Shown: piece by piece, positions 1-9,824 of the stretch
Layout of the letters: each line of letters opens with the position of its first letter
Position numbering within the stretch: position 1 is the first letter of the stretch
From: Bryobacter sp.
GTDB taxonomy: Bacteria > Acidobacteriota > Terriglobia > Bryobacterales > Bryobacteraceae
Assembly: GCA_022843625.1 (NCBI GenBank)
Contig: JALHNH010000025.1
Span: 33,468 to 97,467, forward strand
Length of the DNA stretch: 64,000 bases
Direction of reading: 5' to 3'
Translations under genes and position numbers: made by a program
Notes under the pieces: model-generated
Databases searched by the model: none
Told to the model about the DNA's origin: nothing
What the model saw: only the letters and a program-made list of their open reading frames with translations

Positions 1-2597
1 GTGTAGGTGCCCAAGCCGGTGACCTGAATCGTGTTGGCAAAGCGGCCGAAACGCTGTGCAAGGGGTCGCCCTGCGTTTCCTCCGCCGATGGGGCCAGCGT
101 TGCGGTTGAGGTTGCCCAACTGATTTACAGCACGCGTCGCGACATAGGCGGCCTCGGCCACCCATCCGCCAGCGACCTTCTTTTGGATCGCTACGTTCCA
201 GCTCTGGATATAACCGCGGGTCCACTGGTTCGGAATGAGCGTGTTTGCTTCCACAAAGGGACCGATATCAATAATGCCGTTGCCGAGGTTAGGCGCGACA
301 ATAGCGGGAATGCCCGCGTCAAACTGACTGGCTGGCGTCCAGGCATCGGCTGAGGTCTGGTTGAAGGGAATCAGCAGGGGATGATTCGTCCGGAACGGAC
401 GTCCGAGGTTGAAAGGATCGTTGGTGATGCCGTAACCGGCTCGAATCACCATATCGTCCTTCACGCGGTAGGCGAGGCCGAAACGGGGCGTAAAGCGGCG
501 CTTGCTTTCGTTGACACCGCATCTGAGCGGAACAACGCCCACACCACAAACAAGCATCTTGTTGGTGGCAAAGTCATACTGTTCCAATCCGCGATCGCCA
601 CGAGTCGGGAAAGGGAAGTACTCCCATCGTACGCCGAGGTTGAGTGTGAGTTTGTTGGTCACCTGCCACTGGTCGCGCAGGAAGGCCGAATAAAGATTGG
701 TGCGGGTGGTAAATTCATCGGGCACCATCAGCAGTCGGCCCAGGGAGTTGGTGCGGCCCAGCATAAAGGAAGCCCACGCGTTGTATTCCGATGCGTTGGG
801 GGCGGCTGGGCCGCCGGGAGACGCGCGGAAACTGGTTTGCCCATTAGCAAAACCGAAGCCGCCAGAAGCACCCCAGGGCGCGCCGACAAATTCAGGCTGA
901 GTCTGGTTCAACTGCTGCTGGTAGAAATCGGTTCCGAAGCGGATCTGGTGTTTGCCGCGGGACCAATTCGCGTTTGCGACGTATTGGAACTGCGGATCCC
1001 GGTTGATATAGGGCATGAAGTTGTTTGGATGCCCGAAGTTTGAGAAACCGGCTACCTGAAACTGAGGCATGCCTCCCTCGAAGAAGCGAGGACCGTTAGT
1101 ACCCGGCAGCCTGAGAACATCAAGGCCTACCTTTTCATCCAGGCGTGGCTGGCGAGAATCTCCCTTCATTAGTGTGTAGCCGAAGTAGGCGTCAATGATG
1201 AAGGTGGGTTTGACCACATAAGTAGCGGCGAAGGTTGTTGAATAGGAGTTGCCCAGGGCGCGGCCGACCTGACCGCCGGCAACCGGGTCGCCGCCCAGTT
1301 GCTCACCCAGCCTGCCGGGATTCGCTACCCGGTAATCCAGGAACGACAAGCGGCCATACATGGTCAACTTTTCGCTCGCATTCCAGTTCACTTTGGTGTC
1401 GAGGGTGTCGCGGTCAAAAGCGTAACCGTTGCCGGCGAAGAAATTGTTTACGGTTCCGGCGGCAGTGGGTGTTGGGAAGAGAGCCGCCAGGCGCACCGCT
1501 GCCGGGCTGAATCGCGAGGCAGGAATCTGCTGATTGGGGAATGGCTGCCGTCCGAAGTTGGAAGCGTCTCCGGTCATGGGATCGAATACGGGGCGGGCAG
1601 CCGGTGCGCCGGACAGGTCGCCGTTGCGCATTGCAGGGGTAGGAATCGAAATCAACGACGAGGCGTACTGGCGGTCTCGAGACCCTTCGTAGCTGGCGAA
1701 GTAAAACAGCTTGTTCTTGATGATCGGCCCGCCGACAGTGCCGCCAAACTGGTTGTAGACCAGTTTCGGCATCTTACTTCCCGCGGGCAGAAAAAAGGGC
1801 TTGGCTTTGGTTGCATTTGAGTTGTGATATTCGAATGCAGATCCGTGCAGGCCATTTGTGCCGGTCTTGATCTGTACGTTAATCGCCGCTCCGCCTGCCA
1901 GACCCTGTTCGGCGTCGAAGGAGTTGGTTACAACGTTTACAGTTTCGATGGATTCCAGCGCGGGCACATAAGCCACAATATGGGGGAGCCAGACGTTGGT
2001 GGAAGAGGCACCGTCAATGCGTGTGTTGTTGGAGCTGGAACTGGTGCCATTCACGTTGAACTGGAGGGCGCGAGACGGATTTGCCGGCACAGAGTGGGCA
2101 TTGCGCGGCGGGGAAAACCCAGGGATGGTCACAAAGAGCCCCTGGTAGTTGCGGCCAGGAGGGACCGGTACATTGAGTAACTCCTTGCTGGTTACTTCTG
2201 CGCGAACCTCGGCGCGATCCGTCTGCAGGGTTGCAGCGCTGGCTTCGATGGTCACCGACTCGCCTACCGCGCCTACTTGCAAGGCGGCATCGGCACGCGT
2301 CACAGTGTTGATTGCGACGTTGAGACCCTGCTCTTTCTGTACCTTGAATCCATCTTTGGTTAGCGTGATGTCATAGCTGCCAGGCAATAGGGTTGAGAAG
2401 GAATAGGCACCAGTCTCGTTGGTGGTGGTGTCGCGGGTCTGTCCCGTTTCTGAGTTTCGCAACGCAACACGGACACCGGGAATGCTGGCTCCCGATTGGT
2501 CACGAACATTTCCGATTAAAGAACCGTGCAAGATTTGCGCGTAGCTGATAGAAGCAAGCGCAATGAGGTACAAAAAGGCGATAGATAGTCGGCGCAT
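1..2597 (-). CDS. TonB-dependent receptor, Oar-like (partial, runs off the left edge)
   Basis: Reading the minus strand from ATG at 2597 gives about 865 codons without a stop down to base 1, so the 3' end lies outside the window. An AGGGAG ribosome-binding site sits 7 nt before the ATG. The product begins with a signal peptide (about residues 1-21), followed by a carboxypeptidase-regulatory-like (beta-sandwich) domain at about 25-105 with the typical GAYSFSTLLPGSY stretch. A plug region follows (variant NVPVPPGRNYQGL, then TRIDGASS, YNQFGGTVGGP and FYFASYEG). The rest alternates beta strands typical of an outer-membrane barrel. By family it should import or bind large substrates such as glycans or proteins at the outer membrane using TonB energy; the substrate cannot be read. 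It follows a second receptor on the same strand, but a terminator lies between them, so it is probably transcribed separately. Confidence 0.9.
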   Translation of the reverse strand, partial: MRRLSIAFLYLIALASISYAQILHGSLIGNVRDQSGASIPGVRVALRNSETGQTRDTTTNETGAYSFSTLLPGSYDITLTKDGFKVQKEQGLNVAINTVTRADAALQVGAVGESVTIEASAATLQTDRAEVRAEVTSKELLNVPVPPGRNYQGLFVTIPGFSPPRNAHSVPANPSRALQFNVNGTSSSSNNTRIDGASSTNVWLPHIVAYVPALESIETVNVVTNSFDAEQGLAGGAAINVQIKTGTNGLHGSAFEYHNSNATKAKPFFLPAGSKMPKLVYNQFGGTVGGPIIKNKLFYFASYEGSRDRQYASSLISIPTPAMRNGDLSGAPAARPVFDPMTGDASNFGRQPFPNQQIPASRFSPAAVRLAALFPTPTAAGTVNNFFAGNGYAFDRDTLDTKVNWNASEKLTMYGRLSFLDYRVANPGRLGEQLGGDPVAGGQVGRALGNSYSTTFAATYVVKPTFIIDAYFGYTLMKGDSRQPRLDEKVGLDVLRLPGTNGPRFFEGGMPQFQVAGFSNFGHPNNFMPYINRDPQFQYVANANWSRGKHQIRFGTDFYQQQLNQTQPEFVGAPWGASGGFGFANGQTSFRASPGGPAAPNASEYNAWASFMLGRTNSLGRLLMVPDEFTTRTNLYSAFLRDQWQVTNKLTLNLGVRWEYFPFPTRGDRGLEQYDFATNKMLVCGVGVVPLRCGVNESKRRFTPRFGLAYRVKDDMVIRAGYGITNDPFNLGRPFRTNHPLLIPFNQTSADAWTPASQFDAGIPAIVAPNLGNGIIDIGPFVEANTLIPNQWTRGYIQSWNVAIQKKVAGGWVAEAAYVATRAVNQLGNLNRNAGPIGGGNAGRPLAQRFGRFANTIQVTGLGTY

Positions 2598-2926
2598 GGA
2601 AAAACTCCCTGAGAACTGTTACAACGAATAGGGAAATAATAATTCATCTGACGGACCAGCGCAACACTCTTCTTCCGGTGAAGCAGAGTGAATCCACACC
2701 TGGTTTGAAGTTGCCCACCACCCCCGCAGCAGTGCGACAGTTTCTGGGATCGAGCGCCTGCATCAAGATCGAAGGGTGAAGCCGGACTCGCTGCCCGTGG
2801 CGTTTAAGCTTGCCGCGGACACACAGCCTGTCGGCTGCCGCAACGAGGCCGGGACCATCAATCTAACAAAAAAGAAACCGCCAACCCCTGAGGGATTGGC
2901 GGTTTCTTTTTTTTACTAACTGAGTT
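2598..2926. other. intergenic region between two TonB-dependent receptor genes
   Basis: This 329-nt stretch holds the terminator of the upstream receptor at its right end and should carry the promoter of the partial receptor. I see no convincing -35/-10 pair and no open frame with coding character. The AGGGAG ribosome-binding site for the gene starting at 2597 lies at the left end. Confidence 0.5.
2868..2914 (-). terminator. bidirectional-looking intrinsic terminator downstream of the receptor gene ending at 2927
   Basis: The arms 2874-2888 and 2892-2906 form a 15-bp stem with one mismatch and a 3-nt loop. Read leftward, the stem is followed by six T residues (complement of 2868-2873). Read rightward, it is followed by a T-rich run at 2903-2914. 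It sits 13 nt after the stop codon of the leftward receptor gene. Confidence 0.85.
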
Positions 2927-5900
2927 CTAGAACGTGTAGCGAAGAGCAACCTGCAGGTTGCGCATGTTGCCACGCGTCCCGCGGATCTTGCCAAAGTTAC
3001 CACTCTGGATGTTGGCGTCGGGGTTTCCCCAATTTGGGTGGTTCGCGAAATTGAAGGCTTCAAAGCGGAACTGCAACTGGTGGTTTTCCGCGTAAGGCAT
3101 TTTGAAGTTCTTCAAGCTCGAGAAATCCAGGTTAACAAAGCTGGGGCCGATGAGGGTGTTGCGACCGACGTTGCCGTACGTCCCGGCAGCCTGCTCGATG
3201 AAAGCGGCGGTGTTAAAGCCGTTTTCGGTTGAGACAGAGCTCACTTGCGGATTCAGGCCGGTCGCGTTCGGACGGTCAAAGAAAGCACCGGTGTTCGAAC
3301 GGTCACGTCCGTTGGTTACGGTGAGGGGGAAGCCCGACTGGACCGTGAAGATCCCGCCTAACTGCCAGCCACCGGCGATGGCATTGGCGAAGCCGTTTGA
3401 GATGTTGAACTTCTTGCCCTTACCGAACGGGAGGTCATAAAGGATGCTCGAGGCGAAGCGGTGTTCGTTGTTAAAGCTCGACAAACCACGCTCGCACTGG
3501 CGGCAGCCGCTGTTCTGTGGGAACAAGGTGTCGCCACCCTGGTTACGGATCGCGCTTGCTGTGTCGATCGACTTTGCGTATGTGTAGCTAAACAGGGCGG
3601 TAAGGCCACCCGAATAGCGCTTGGTCAACTTGGTGCCAAGGGAGTTGTAGTTGCCCTTGCCGCCGTTATCGACCAACTGGATGCGACCAAATTCCGGGAA
3701 GGGGGAACGGGCGGCCAGCGAAAGATTGGAAACACTCGGGTCAACCGGGATGGATTCGTTTACTGCACGAAGGCCTTCCAGGCGACGGCTTACAGAGCCA
3801 AGATAGCCAACTTCAAGAACCAGGTTGTTTGACAATTCACGCTGGATATTGAAAAGGTACGTGATGGTGTAGGGAGTGCGGCGATCATAAGGATTCGCAA
3901 ACGAGTATGGACGATTCACATTGGCAACGCCACCGGCAATCGAGGCCAAACCGTTATTCCAATTGAGCTGCGGGGTAACCTGGCTGGAGTTGTCACGAAG
4001 ACGGCCAGCAAGATTACGCGACATGTCGAAACGGGGATTGCCCGTATCCTGCGAGTAGAAAGCGCCGGTGCCAACACGAATCACAGTCTTGTCATTCAAC
4101 TGGTAGCTGGCACCGAGACGCGGTGCCCAGTCGTTGTTATCGCGACCCACCAGGCTGTTGCCAAGGGAACCATCGCAACGCACTTGAATCGGGAAATTCG
4201 GGAAGAGCGGACCTGCGGTCCAGCGAAGATTGATTCCTTCATAGCAATTCTGGCGGGAAGCGCCTTGACGCAGGAAGTAGGGATGTTGGGTTTGATCCTG
4301 AACGATTGCCGCCAATGGGTTGGTGGGGCGAATGTCGTTGGGAACGATTGCATTGAACAAGGTTCCCGTCTGATCGGTCCAGGGAGGGGTGTTTTCATAC
4401 CGCAGACCGAGGTTGAGAGTGAGACGCTTGCTCAGGCGCCACGTATCGTCTATATAAAACGCAAAGCCGGTTGCACGGAACTCCGCTTTAGCAATTGAGA
4501 CTGCGGCTTCAGCCTGGAATACTTCTCCCAGGAGGAAGTCGGCAAAGGCGTTGCCAGAACCATTCACCAGGGGGCTACGAGTTGCATTGCGATCAAAGGT
4601 GAACTGACCACGAGCAAACTGATTTCCGACCTGATTGTACTCATCGCGACGGAACTCGCCACCAACTTTGAGGGTGTGCTTACCCTTGACCCAGCTCAGG
4701 TTATTGATGAACTGCATCGCGCGGTTGTTGTTCTCATAAGGACCCTCAGAGCTATTTCCGAAGCCACTATAGGCAGTGATTCCGACACTCGGGATGCCCC
4801 ACTGAACGGGAGGACCGGAGGACAGCCCCGGGATACCCAAAGTACCCACAACGTCCGTGCCAAAAGCGAGCTCGGGGCCAGTTGTGTTGTAGAACTTCGT
4901 GAGACCGAAACGGAACTCATTCACCAGGGTATTGGTGAGTACTCGAGTGTTGGTGACCGTCCACTGGCTGGCGTTGGTCACAATCTTTTCGCCGTTGTTG
5001 AGCAGGCTCGCTACGAGCTGATTTTCTTCCGATTTTGAGTAGCGGCCAAACCAGTTTGATTTGTCGCTTTCCACGTAGTCAAAACGCTGGATAAATTGGT
5101 CCTTGTTGATGGGCCGACCAAGCGAGATGAAGTGATTGTTGTTGAGTCCCGCAGCGGGGGTATTCGCCTGAGGGTAAAAGGCCAACAGCCTTTGCGAGAT
5201 GGGATGCAACCGACTTGCGGGGACGGTGTTATTGGGGAACATCGAAGCACCCGAAACAGCGCCATTCGTGATCACGCGCGTACGGGGATCAAAAATCCCA
5301 TTCGTTTGAATCGCAGTGTTGAAGTCGCCAGCAAAGTTGGATGCAGTAGGCAGGGTAAAGTTGCCGATGACATCGCGACGCTGTCGGAACCATTCATAGT
5401 TCGACATGAAGAAGAGCTTGTTGCGGCCATTGAAGAGTTTCGGAATCACAACAGGGCCAGAGAGGACGAAACCAAACTGGTTCCACTTGAAGGGATCCTT
5501 TTTACGCTCGACGGCACCAGCACCACCAAAGAGGTAGTTCTTGGCATCCATCTTTTCGTTACGCAGGAACTCATACATCGAGCCGTGGAATTGATTGCCA
5601 CCGCTCTTGGTGGACACGTTGATCTGGGTTGCGCCACGGCCAAATTCTGCCGGATAAACACCTGTCTGCACCTTAAATTCCTGCAGCGCTTCAGCTGACG
5701 GGAAGATCACGTAGGTGTTGAAGTTGGGGTCGGTGTTTTCGACGCCATCAAGGGTGAAGCGGTTGAAGTTGTTGCGCATACCGGCGACAGAGATGTTCTG
5801 ATTCGCGCGGTCGCCACCCTGACGGCCATCAGCCTGTCCAGCCGAGGGAAAACCAAAGCTTACGTTGGGGGCAAGAGCAGTCAACTGCAAGTAGTTGCGG

Positions 5901-6343
5901 CCATTGAGCGGCAGCTCGACGATTCGCTTCTGCTCGACAACGGTTCCCACCGTTGCGTTTTCGGTCTGAAGTGCAGCGGCGGAAGAAGAAACTTCGATGG
6001 TCTCGCTTACCTGACCGAGTTGCATAGCAACGTCAACTCGCACACTCGCTTGAACCTGCACTTCTATGTTGGATTGGTTAAAGGTTTTGAAGCCCGCTTT
6101 GTCCACTTTCACCGAATAGCTGCCGGGGACGAGTGCAGGAAAACTGTACACGCCTTCGCTATTGGTCGTCGTGGAACGCGAGGCGTTCGTTGAAGCATTC
6201 TTGATTGTGACGTTAGCGCCAGCAACGGGAGAACCCTGAGGATCAGTTACCGCACCGGAAACGTCACCAAGGGTTTGGCCAAAGACTGAGGCCGAGAAAA
6301 GAAGTAGCAACAGGCTTACCTGTGCAAACAACCTAGTTCGCAT
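2927..6343 (-). CDS. TonB-dependent receptor, Oar-like, with carboxypeptidase-regulatory-like domain
   Basis: A 1138-residue outer-membrane receptor. A signal peptide ending near SVFGQ (residue 23) is followed by a carboxypeptidase-regulatory-like domain (about 28-110), a plug with ELPLNGRNYLQL and RFTLDGVENTD, and a long beta-barrel. The C-terminus ends in an aromatic residue (ALRYTF), as expected for Bam-dependent insertion. The start is supported by a strong AGGAGG site 7 nt before the ATG. By family it takes up a large substrate with TonB energy, but the ligand is unknown. Members of this type are expanded in Acidobacteriota. The gene stands alone, with a terminator after it and a divergent IlvD/Edd dehydratase gene before it, 150 nt away. 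The dehydratase neighbour hints at sugar-acid or polysaccharide use, but this is only context. Confidence 0.95.
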   Translation of the reverse strand: MRTRLFAQVSLLLLLFSASVFGQTLGDVSGAVTDPQGSPVAGANVTIKNASTNASRSTTTNSEGVYSFPALVPGSYSVKVDKAGFKTFNQSNIEVQVQASVRVDVAMQLGQVSETIEVSSSAAALQTENATVGTVVEQKRIVELPLNGRNYLQLTALAPNVSFGFPSAGQADGRQGGDRANQNISVAGMRNNFNRFTLDGVENTDPNFNTYVIFPSAEALQEFKVQTGVYPAEFGRGATQINVSTKSGGNQFHGSMYEFLRNEKMDAKNYLFGGAGAVERKKDPFKWNQFGFVLSGPVVIPKLFNGRNKLFFMSNYEWFRQRRDVIGNFTLPTASNFAGDFNTAIQTNGIFDPRTRVITNGAVSGASMFPNNTVPASRLHPISQRLLAFYPQANTPAAGLNNNHFISLGRPINKDQFIQRFDYVESDKSNWFGRYSKSEENQLVASLLNNGEKIVTNASQWTVTNTRVLTNTLVNEFRFGLTKFYNTTGPELAFGTDVVGTLGIPGLSSGPPVQWGIPSVGITAYSGFGNSSEGPYENNNRAMQFINNLSWVKGKHTLKVGGEFRRDEYNQVGNQFARGQFTFDRNATRSPLVNGSGNAFADFLLGEVFQAEAAVSIAKAEFRATGFAFYIDDTWRLSKRLTLNLGLRYENTPPWTDQTGTLFNAIVPNDIRPTNPLAAIVQDQTQHPYFLRQGASRQNCYEGINLRWTAGPLFPNFPIQVRCDGSLGNSLVGRDNNDWAPRLGASYQLNDKTVIRVGTGAFYSQDTGNPRFDMSRNLAGRLRDNSSQVTPQLNWNNGLASIAGGVANVNRPYSFANPYDRRTPYTITYLFNIQRELSNNLVLEVGYLGSVSRRLEGLRAVNESIPVDPSVSNLSLAARSPFPEFGRIQLVDNGGKGNYNSLGTKLTKRYSGGLTALFSYTYAKSIDTASAIRNQGGDTLFPQNSGCRQCERGLSSFNNEHRFASSILYDLPFGKGKKFNISNGFANAIAGGWQLGGIFTVQSGFPLTVTNGRDRSNTGAFFDRPNATGLNPQVSSVSTENGFNTAAFIEQAAGTYGNVGRNTLIGPSFVNLDFSSLKNFKMPYAENHQLQFRFEAFNFANHPNWGNPDANIQSGNFGKIRGTRGNMRNLQVALRYTF

Positions 6344-6436
6344 ATTTTTCCTCCTGAAGGAAAGGGTTTTGTAACATTAACCTATCACAAATCTTGATCG
6401 GCTACATGAACGAAACTTTAGTTCTAAAGCAGGATC

Positions 6437-6465
6437 GTCATAAATGTTTTGGATCTTTAGTTCAA
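6437..6465 (-). promoter_or_regulatory. possible sigma70-type promoter of the TonB-dependent receptor
   Basis: On the minus strand TTGAAC (6465-6460) and TATGAC (6442-6437) are separated by 17 nt, about 95 nt before the receptor ATG. The -35 matches 4 of 6 and the -10 matches 4 of 6 consensus bases, so this is only a candidate. Confidence 0.3.
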
Positions 6466-6493
6466 CAGTTTTGAGAGAGAATGGCTGAAACAC

Positions 6494-8272
6494 ATGAATC
6501 GCGACCGCAAGTTCCCCCTCCGTAGCCAGAACTGGTTCCAGAATCCCGACAATCTCGGCATGACCGCGGTGTACCTCGAGCGTTACGCCAACTATGGCCT
6601 CACCCGTGAAGAGCTGCAATCCGGTAAGCCGATCATCGGGATCGCCCAGACGGGTTCAGACCTCTCACCCTGCAATCGCATCCACCTCGATCTGGCCGAC
6701 CGCATCCGCGACGGGATTCGCGATGCAGGCGGAGTTCCTTTTATCTTCCCCGTTCACCCGATCTTCGAGAATTGCCGCAGGCCTACTGCGGCGCTGGACC
6801 GCAACCTCGCCTACATGGGCCTGGTGGAAATCCTCCATGGCTACTTCTTCGATGGCGTCGTACTCACCACCGGCTGCGACAAAACCACGCCCGCCTGCCT
6901 GATGGCGGCAGCAACCGTCAACCTCCCGTCGATCGTTCTCAGCGGCGGCCCGATGCTCAATAGCTACTACAAGGGCAAGCTGGCCGGAAGTGGAATGACA
7001 GTTTGGGAAGCACGCCGCATGCACGCAGCGGGCGAGATCGACTACGACCAGTTCATGGACATGGTGATGGCCTCCGCGCCCAGCCCCGGCCATTGCAACA
7101 CGATGGGTACGGCGAGTTCGATGAACTCGCTGGCCGAAGCACTTGGCATGAGCCTTCCCGGTTGCGCGGTAATCCCAGCTCCCTATCGCGAACGAACTCA
7201 GATGGCTTTCCGCACCGGCAGGCGCATTGTCGAGATGGTGCGCGAAGACTTGCGGCCGTCGGCCATCATGACCCGGCAGGCATTTGAGAATGCGATCGTC
7301 GTCTGCAGCGCCATCGGCGGCTCCACCAACTGTCCTCCACATCTGATTGCAATCGCCCGCCACATGGGCGTCGAACTCAAAACGAAAGATTGGGAGACCG
7401 TTGGCCACGAGATCCCGCTACTGGCTAACGTCCAGCCCGCCGGCGAATATCTCACGGAAAGCTTCCACCTGGCGGGTGGCATCCCGGCAGTAATCGGCGA
7501 GCTGATCTGCGCGGGAAAGATCCATGAATCGGCCATGAACGTTTGTGGCGCAACCGTTGGCGATTGTTATCGGCACACTCGCTCCACCGATCACAAGGTG
7601 ATCCGCGGCATTGAGAACCCTGTCTCAGAAAATGCCGGCTTCCTGGTGATGGACGGCAATCTCTTCTCAAGCGCTCTTGTGAAGAGTTCCGTCATCGGCA
7701 AAGAATTCCGCAAACTCTTCCTCGAAAACCCCGGTGATGAAAATGCTTTCACCGCCCGCGCCATCGTCTTTGAAGGCCCGGAAGATTACCACGAGAGAAT
7801 CAACGACGAATCGCTGAACATCGACGAGCGTTGCATTCTCGTGATCCGTGGCTGTGGCCCTGTTGGCTATCCCGGTGCGGCCGAGGTAGTAAACATGTTG
7901 CCGCCAGACCGGCTGATCAAGATCGGCGTCAACCAGTTACCAACACTTGGGGACGGACGCCAGAGCGGCACCAGCGCCAGTGCTTCCATCCTCAACGTGT
8001 CCCCGGAAGCAGCAGTAGGTGGCAATCTGGCGATCCTCGAAACCGGCGACACCATTCGTGTGGATTTCAACACTCGCCGTGTCGACGTTGTATTAAGCGA
8101 TGAAGAGATCGAGGAGCGCAAGAAAAACGTCAAGCTGCAAATTGCGCAGACACAGACCCCCTGGCAGGAGTTCTATCGCGCTCATGTCGGGCAACTCGAA
8201 TTTGGTGGCGTTCTTGAATTCGCCGTCAAGTACCGCAACCTGGGCGAGATCATTCCCCGGCACAATCACTAA
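6494..8272 (+). CDS. IlvD/Edd family dehydratase, probably sugar-acid (pentonate) dehydratase
   Basis: A 592-residue member of the IlvD/Edd family, which dehydrates 2,3-dihydroxy acids or aldonic acids to 2-keto products using an iron-sulfur cluster. The expected cluster cysteines are visible: C60 (SPCNR), C128 followed by D129-K130 (GCDKTTPAC) and C201 (GHCNTMGTA). The N-terminus (RSQNWFQNPDN...YLERYANYGL) and total length fit the pentonate dehydratase branch (L-arabinonate/D-xylonate type) better than the branched-chain amino acid enzyme IlvD. The exact substrate is an inference. No ilv genes are nearby, while glucuronate isomerase uxaC lies 2 kb away, which favours a sugar-acid role. It is transcribed divergently from the TonB-dependent receptor and followed 14 nt later by an acyltransferase gene. 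Confidence 0.88.
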   Translation: MNRDRKFPLRSQNWFQNPDNLGMTAVYLERYANYGLTREELQSGKPIIGIAQTGSDLSPCNRIHLDLADRIRDGIRDAGGVPFIFPVHPIFENCRRPTAALDRNLAYMGLVEILHGYFFDGVVLTTGCDKTTPACLMAAATVNLPSIVLSGGPMLNSYYKGKLAGSGMTVWEARRMHAAGEIDYDQFMDMVMASAPSPGHCNTMGTASSMNSLAEALGMSLPGCAVIPAPYRERTQMAFRTGRRIVEMVREDLRPSAIMTRQAFENAIVVCSAIGGSTNCPPHLIAIARHMGVELKTKDWETVGHEIPLLANVQPAGEYLTESFHLAGGIPAVIGELICAGKIHESAMNVCGATVGDCYRHTRSTDHKVIRGIENPVSENAGFLVMDGNLFSSALVKSSVIGKEFRKLFLENPGDENAFTARAIVFEGPEDYHERINDESLNIDERCILVIRGCGPVGYPGAAEVVNMLPPDRLIKIGVNQLPTLGDGRQSGTSASASILNVSPEAAVGGNLAILETGDTIRVDFNTRRVDVVLSDEEIEERKKNVKLQIAQTQTPWQEFYRAHVGQLEFGGVLEFAVKYRNLGEIIPRHNH

Positions 8273-8286
8273 GCGACGAATGGAAG

Positions 8287-9390
8287 ATGAATCCAGAGCG
8301 TGCATACAGTCTCGATGCCGTCCGCTTCGTTGCCAGCATCGTGATGATGTGTGGACACTACGGTGTTGGTTCATTCGTAAGTCCGGTTCTCAACGATCTC
8401 TTCCTGAGCGGCGCCATGACAGTAACGTTCTTCAGCATGTCAGGCTTTCTCATCGCCTCCTCAGATTCCTTTTATTCCGGGTCGGCATTGCTCTTAGCCA
8501 AAAAGCGTACGCTCCGTTTGTTGCTCCCCCACTGGGTCGGTTTGGTGCTCGTACTGATCCCAGCCCTTATAGGAGTGGATCGAATCTCTTTCGCGGAACT
8601 GGGGAAGATCCTGCTCTATTGGGTCCCGGGTCTGCAAAATTTAGCCGCGATCGGAGTTTTTACGTACAAGTGGAATTTCCCCGCCTGGTTTCTAACACCA
8701 CTTTTGTTAGGCGGTCTCATGCTGCCATGCCTCAAATGGTTACAAATACGGTCTTGGCCAACCCCAGTTGCCGCGGCAGTTTGCGTTGCTTTGATGTCCT
8801 TGCGCGTTGTGCTGGATTTCTTTTATGCCATACCAGGCGCAACCGAAAATCAATTCTTCGCCAATTTCCCAAGATTTCTCGAAATCTTTGCCGGTGCTGT
8901 CTTAGGTGCTGCATTGATGGGGAAAGAAAACAGACTGATTGAATTCCTCCGGAGGGACATCCCCTTGCTCTCCGCCGTATGCGTCGCAGGCACCTTGCTA
9001 CTTACGATTCGGCTGGAGTTTGGCTCCGAGGCCATGCACAACTTTACTCGCATTCTGTTCTTGCCTTTTGCCCTCTGGATCGTAACCGCCGGCTACTTCA
9101 ACCGGGGCTGGTGCTACCGCATCGCCAGCCACTCGATCATAGTTTTCTTTGCTCGCATCTCAATCCTGATTTGGCTTTTGCACGTCCCCATCCGCAATCT
9201 AATAGTCCGCCTTGGCGCAATGGCAGGTCTCAGCCAGGGCCCGCTTCTGGTTGCGGCCAGTGTGGGAGTGCTCTTCGTCACGGCTGCAATTCTTGAACCG
9301 ATGCTAGCTGCCGTCTACCGGGCCTTTACTCGATCCCCAAGGTCATTTGTACTGCCGAATCTGGAAAACCGGGCTCCATCTGCGCGGTAG
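8287..9390 (+). CDS. acyltransferase 3 family membrane protein
   Basis: A 367-residue polytopic membrane protein with about ten hydrophobic segments. The N-terminal SLDAVRFVAS...CGHYG (R13, H24) is the family signature of membrane acyltransferases (Pfam Acyl_transf_3) that acetylate or acylate extracellular polysaccharide, lipopolysaccharide or other envelope glycans. Substrate and acyl group cannot be told. The gene begins 14 nt after the dehydratase stop and may be cotranscribed. Its last 65 bp overlap the 3' end of the convergent DUF488 gene, an unusually long antiparallel overlap. Confidence 0.85.
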   Translation: MNPERAYSLDAVRFVASIVMMCGHYGVGSFVSPVLNDLFLSGAMTVTFFSMSGFLIASSDSFYSGSALLLAKKRTLRLLLPHWVGLVLVLIPALIGVDRISFAELGKILLYWVPGLQNLAAIGVFTYKWNFPAWFLTPLLLGGLMLPCLKWLQIRSWPTPVAAAVCVALMSLRVVLDFFYAIPGATENQFFANFPRFLEIFAGAVLGAALMGKENRLIEFLRRDIPLLSAVCVAGTLLLTIRLEFGSEAMHNFTRILFLPFALWIVTAGYFNRGWCYRIASHSIIVFFARISILIWLLHVPIRNLIVRLGAMAGLSQGPLLVAASVGVLFVTAAILEPMLAAVYRAFTRSPRSFVLPNLENRAPSAR

Positions 9391-9802
9391 AGTCCTTCCG
9401 GATGTGTTCGATCTCCAGAAACGAAAAATCCTCCATCAACGCTCGCGACAACAGGTAGCGGCGATGGCACTGGTAGGGATCCTCTTCGGCGCACATCATC
9501 ACAGTGGGACGATCCTGCGACTGGCGGATCAAATCGCGAAGGGCCAGCTTAAAACCTTGAGTTTGCCGCAACTCGGTGTTGTTCTGGCTTCGACGCCCGC
9601 CGAGGTGTTTTCCGGCATAGACATAATCGATCCCCGCAGCAGCCAGAGACTCTTTGAGCGCATCCTGGTTGAAGTGCGGCGAAAATCGTGACGACGGAAA
9701 TGTGCGGACATCCACAACTTGTGCGATGTTGTGAGCAAGCAACAATTTCACAAATACTTCGATCGAATGATTCGAATGTCCAATTGTAAAGAGCGTTTCC
9801 AT
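9326..9802 (-). CDS. DUF488 domain-containing protein
   Basis: A 158-residue protein beginning METLFTIGHSNHSIEVF, the recognisable start of DUF488 proteins, with VVDVRTFPSSRFSPHFN and CAEEDPYQCHRRYLLS, which are also family-typical. The ATG at 9802 was preferred because homology to the family starts exactly there. The open frame extends further upstream to 10003, but that part overlaps the divergent gene and looks non-coding. The function of DUF488 is not established; the conserved Arg, His and Cys residues suggest an enzyme or nucleic-acid-binding role, which I do not assert. The gene converges on the acyltransferase with a 65-bp overlap and is divergent from the small gene at 9825. Confidence 0.85.
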   Translation of the reverse strand: METLFTIGHSNHSIEVFVKLLLAHNIAQVVDVRTFPSSRFSPHFNQDALKESLAAAGIDYVYAGKHLGGRRSQNNTELRQTQGFKLALRDLIRQSQDRPTVMMCAEEDPYQCHRRYLLSRALMEDFSFLEIEHIRKDSTAQMEPGFPDSAVQMTLGIE

Positions 9803-9824
9803 TCCCAATAAGAAAGAGTAGCGA

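Noticed and set aside
381..1043. 220-residue open frame on the plus strand
   Set aside because: The minus strand is open across this whole region as a TonB-dependent receptor with clear family motifs, so the plus frame is its shadow.
6665..7408. 247-residue frame on the minus strand inside the IlvD/Edd gene
   Set aside because: It is antisense to the dehydratase with its three cluster cysteines; there is no domain evidence.
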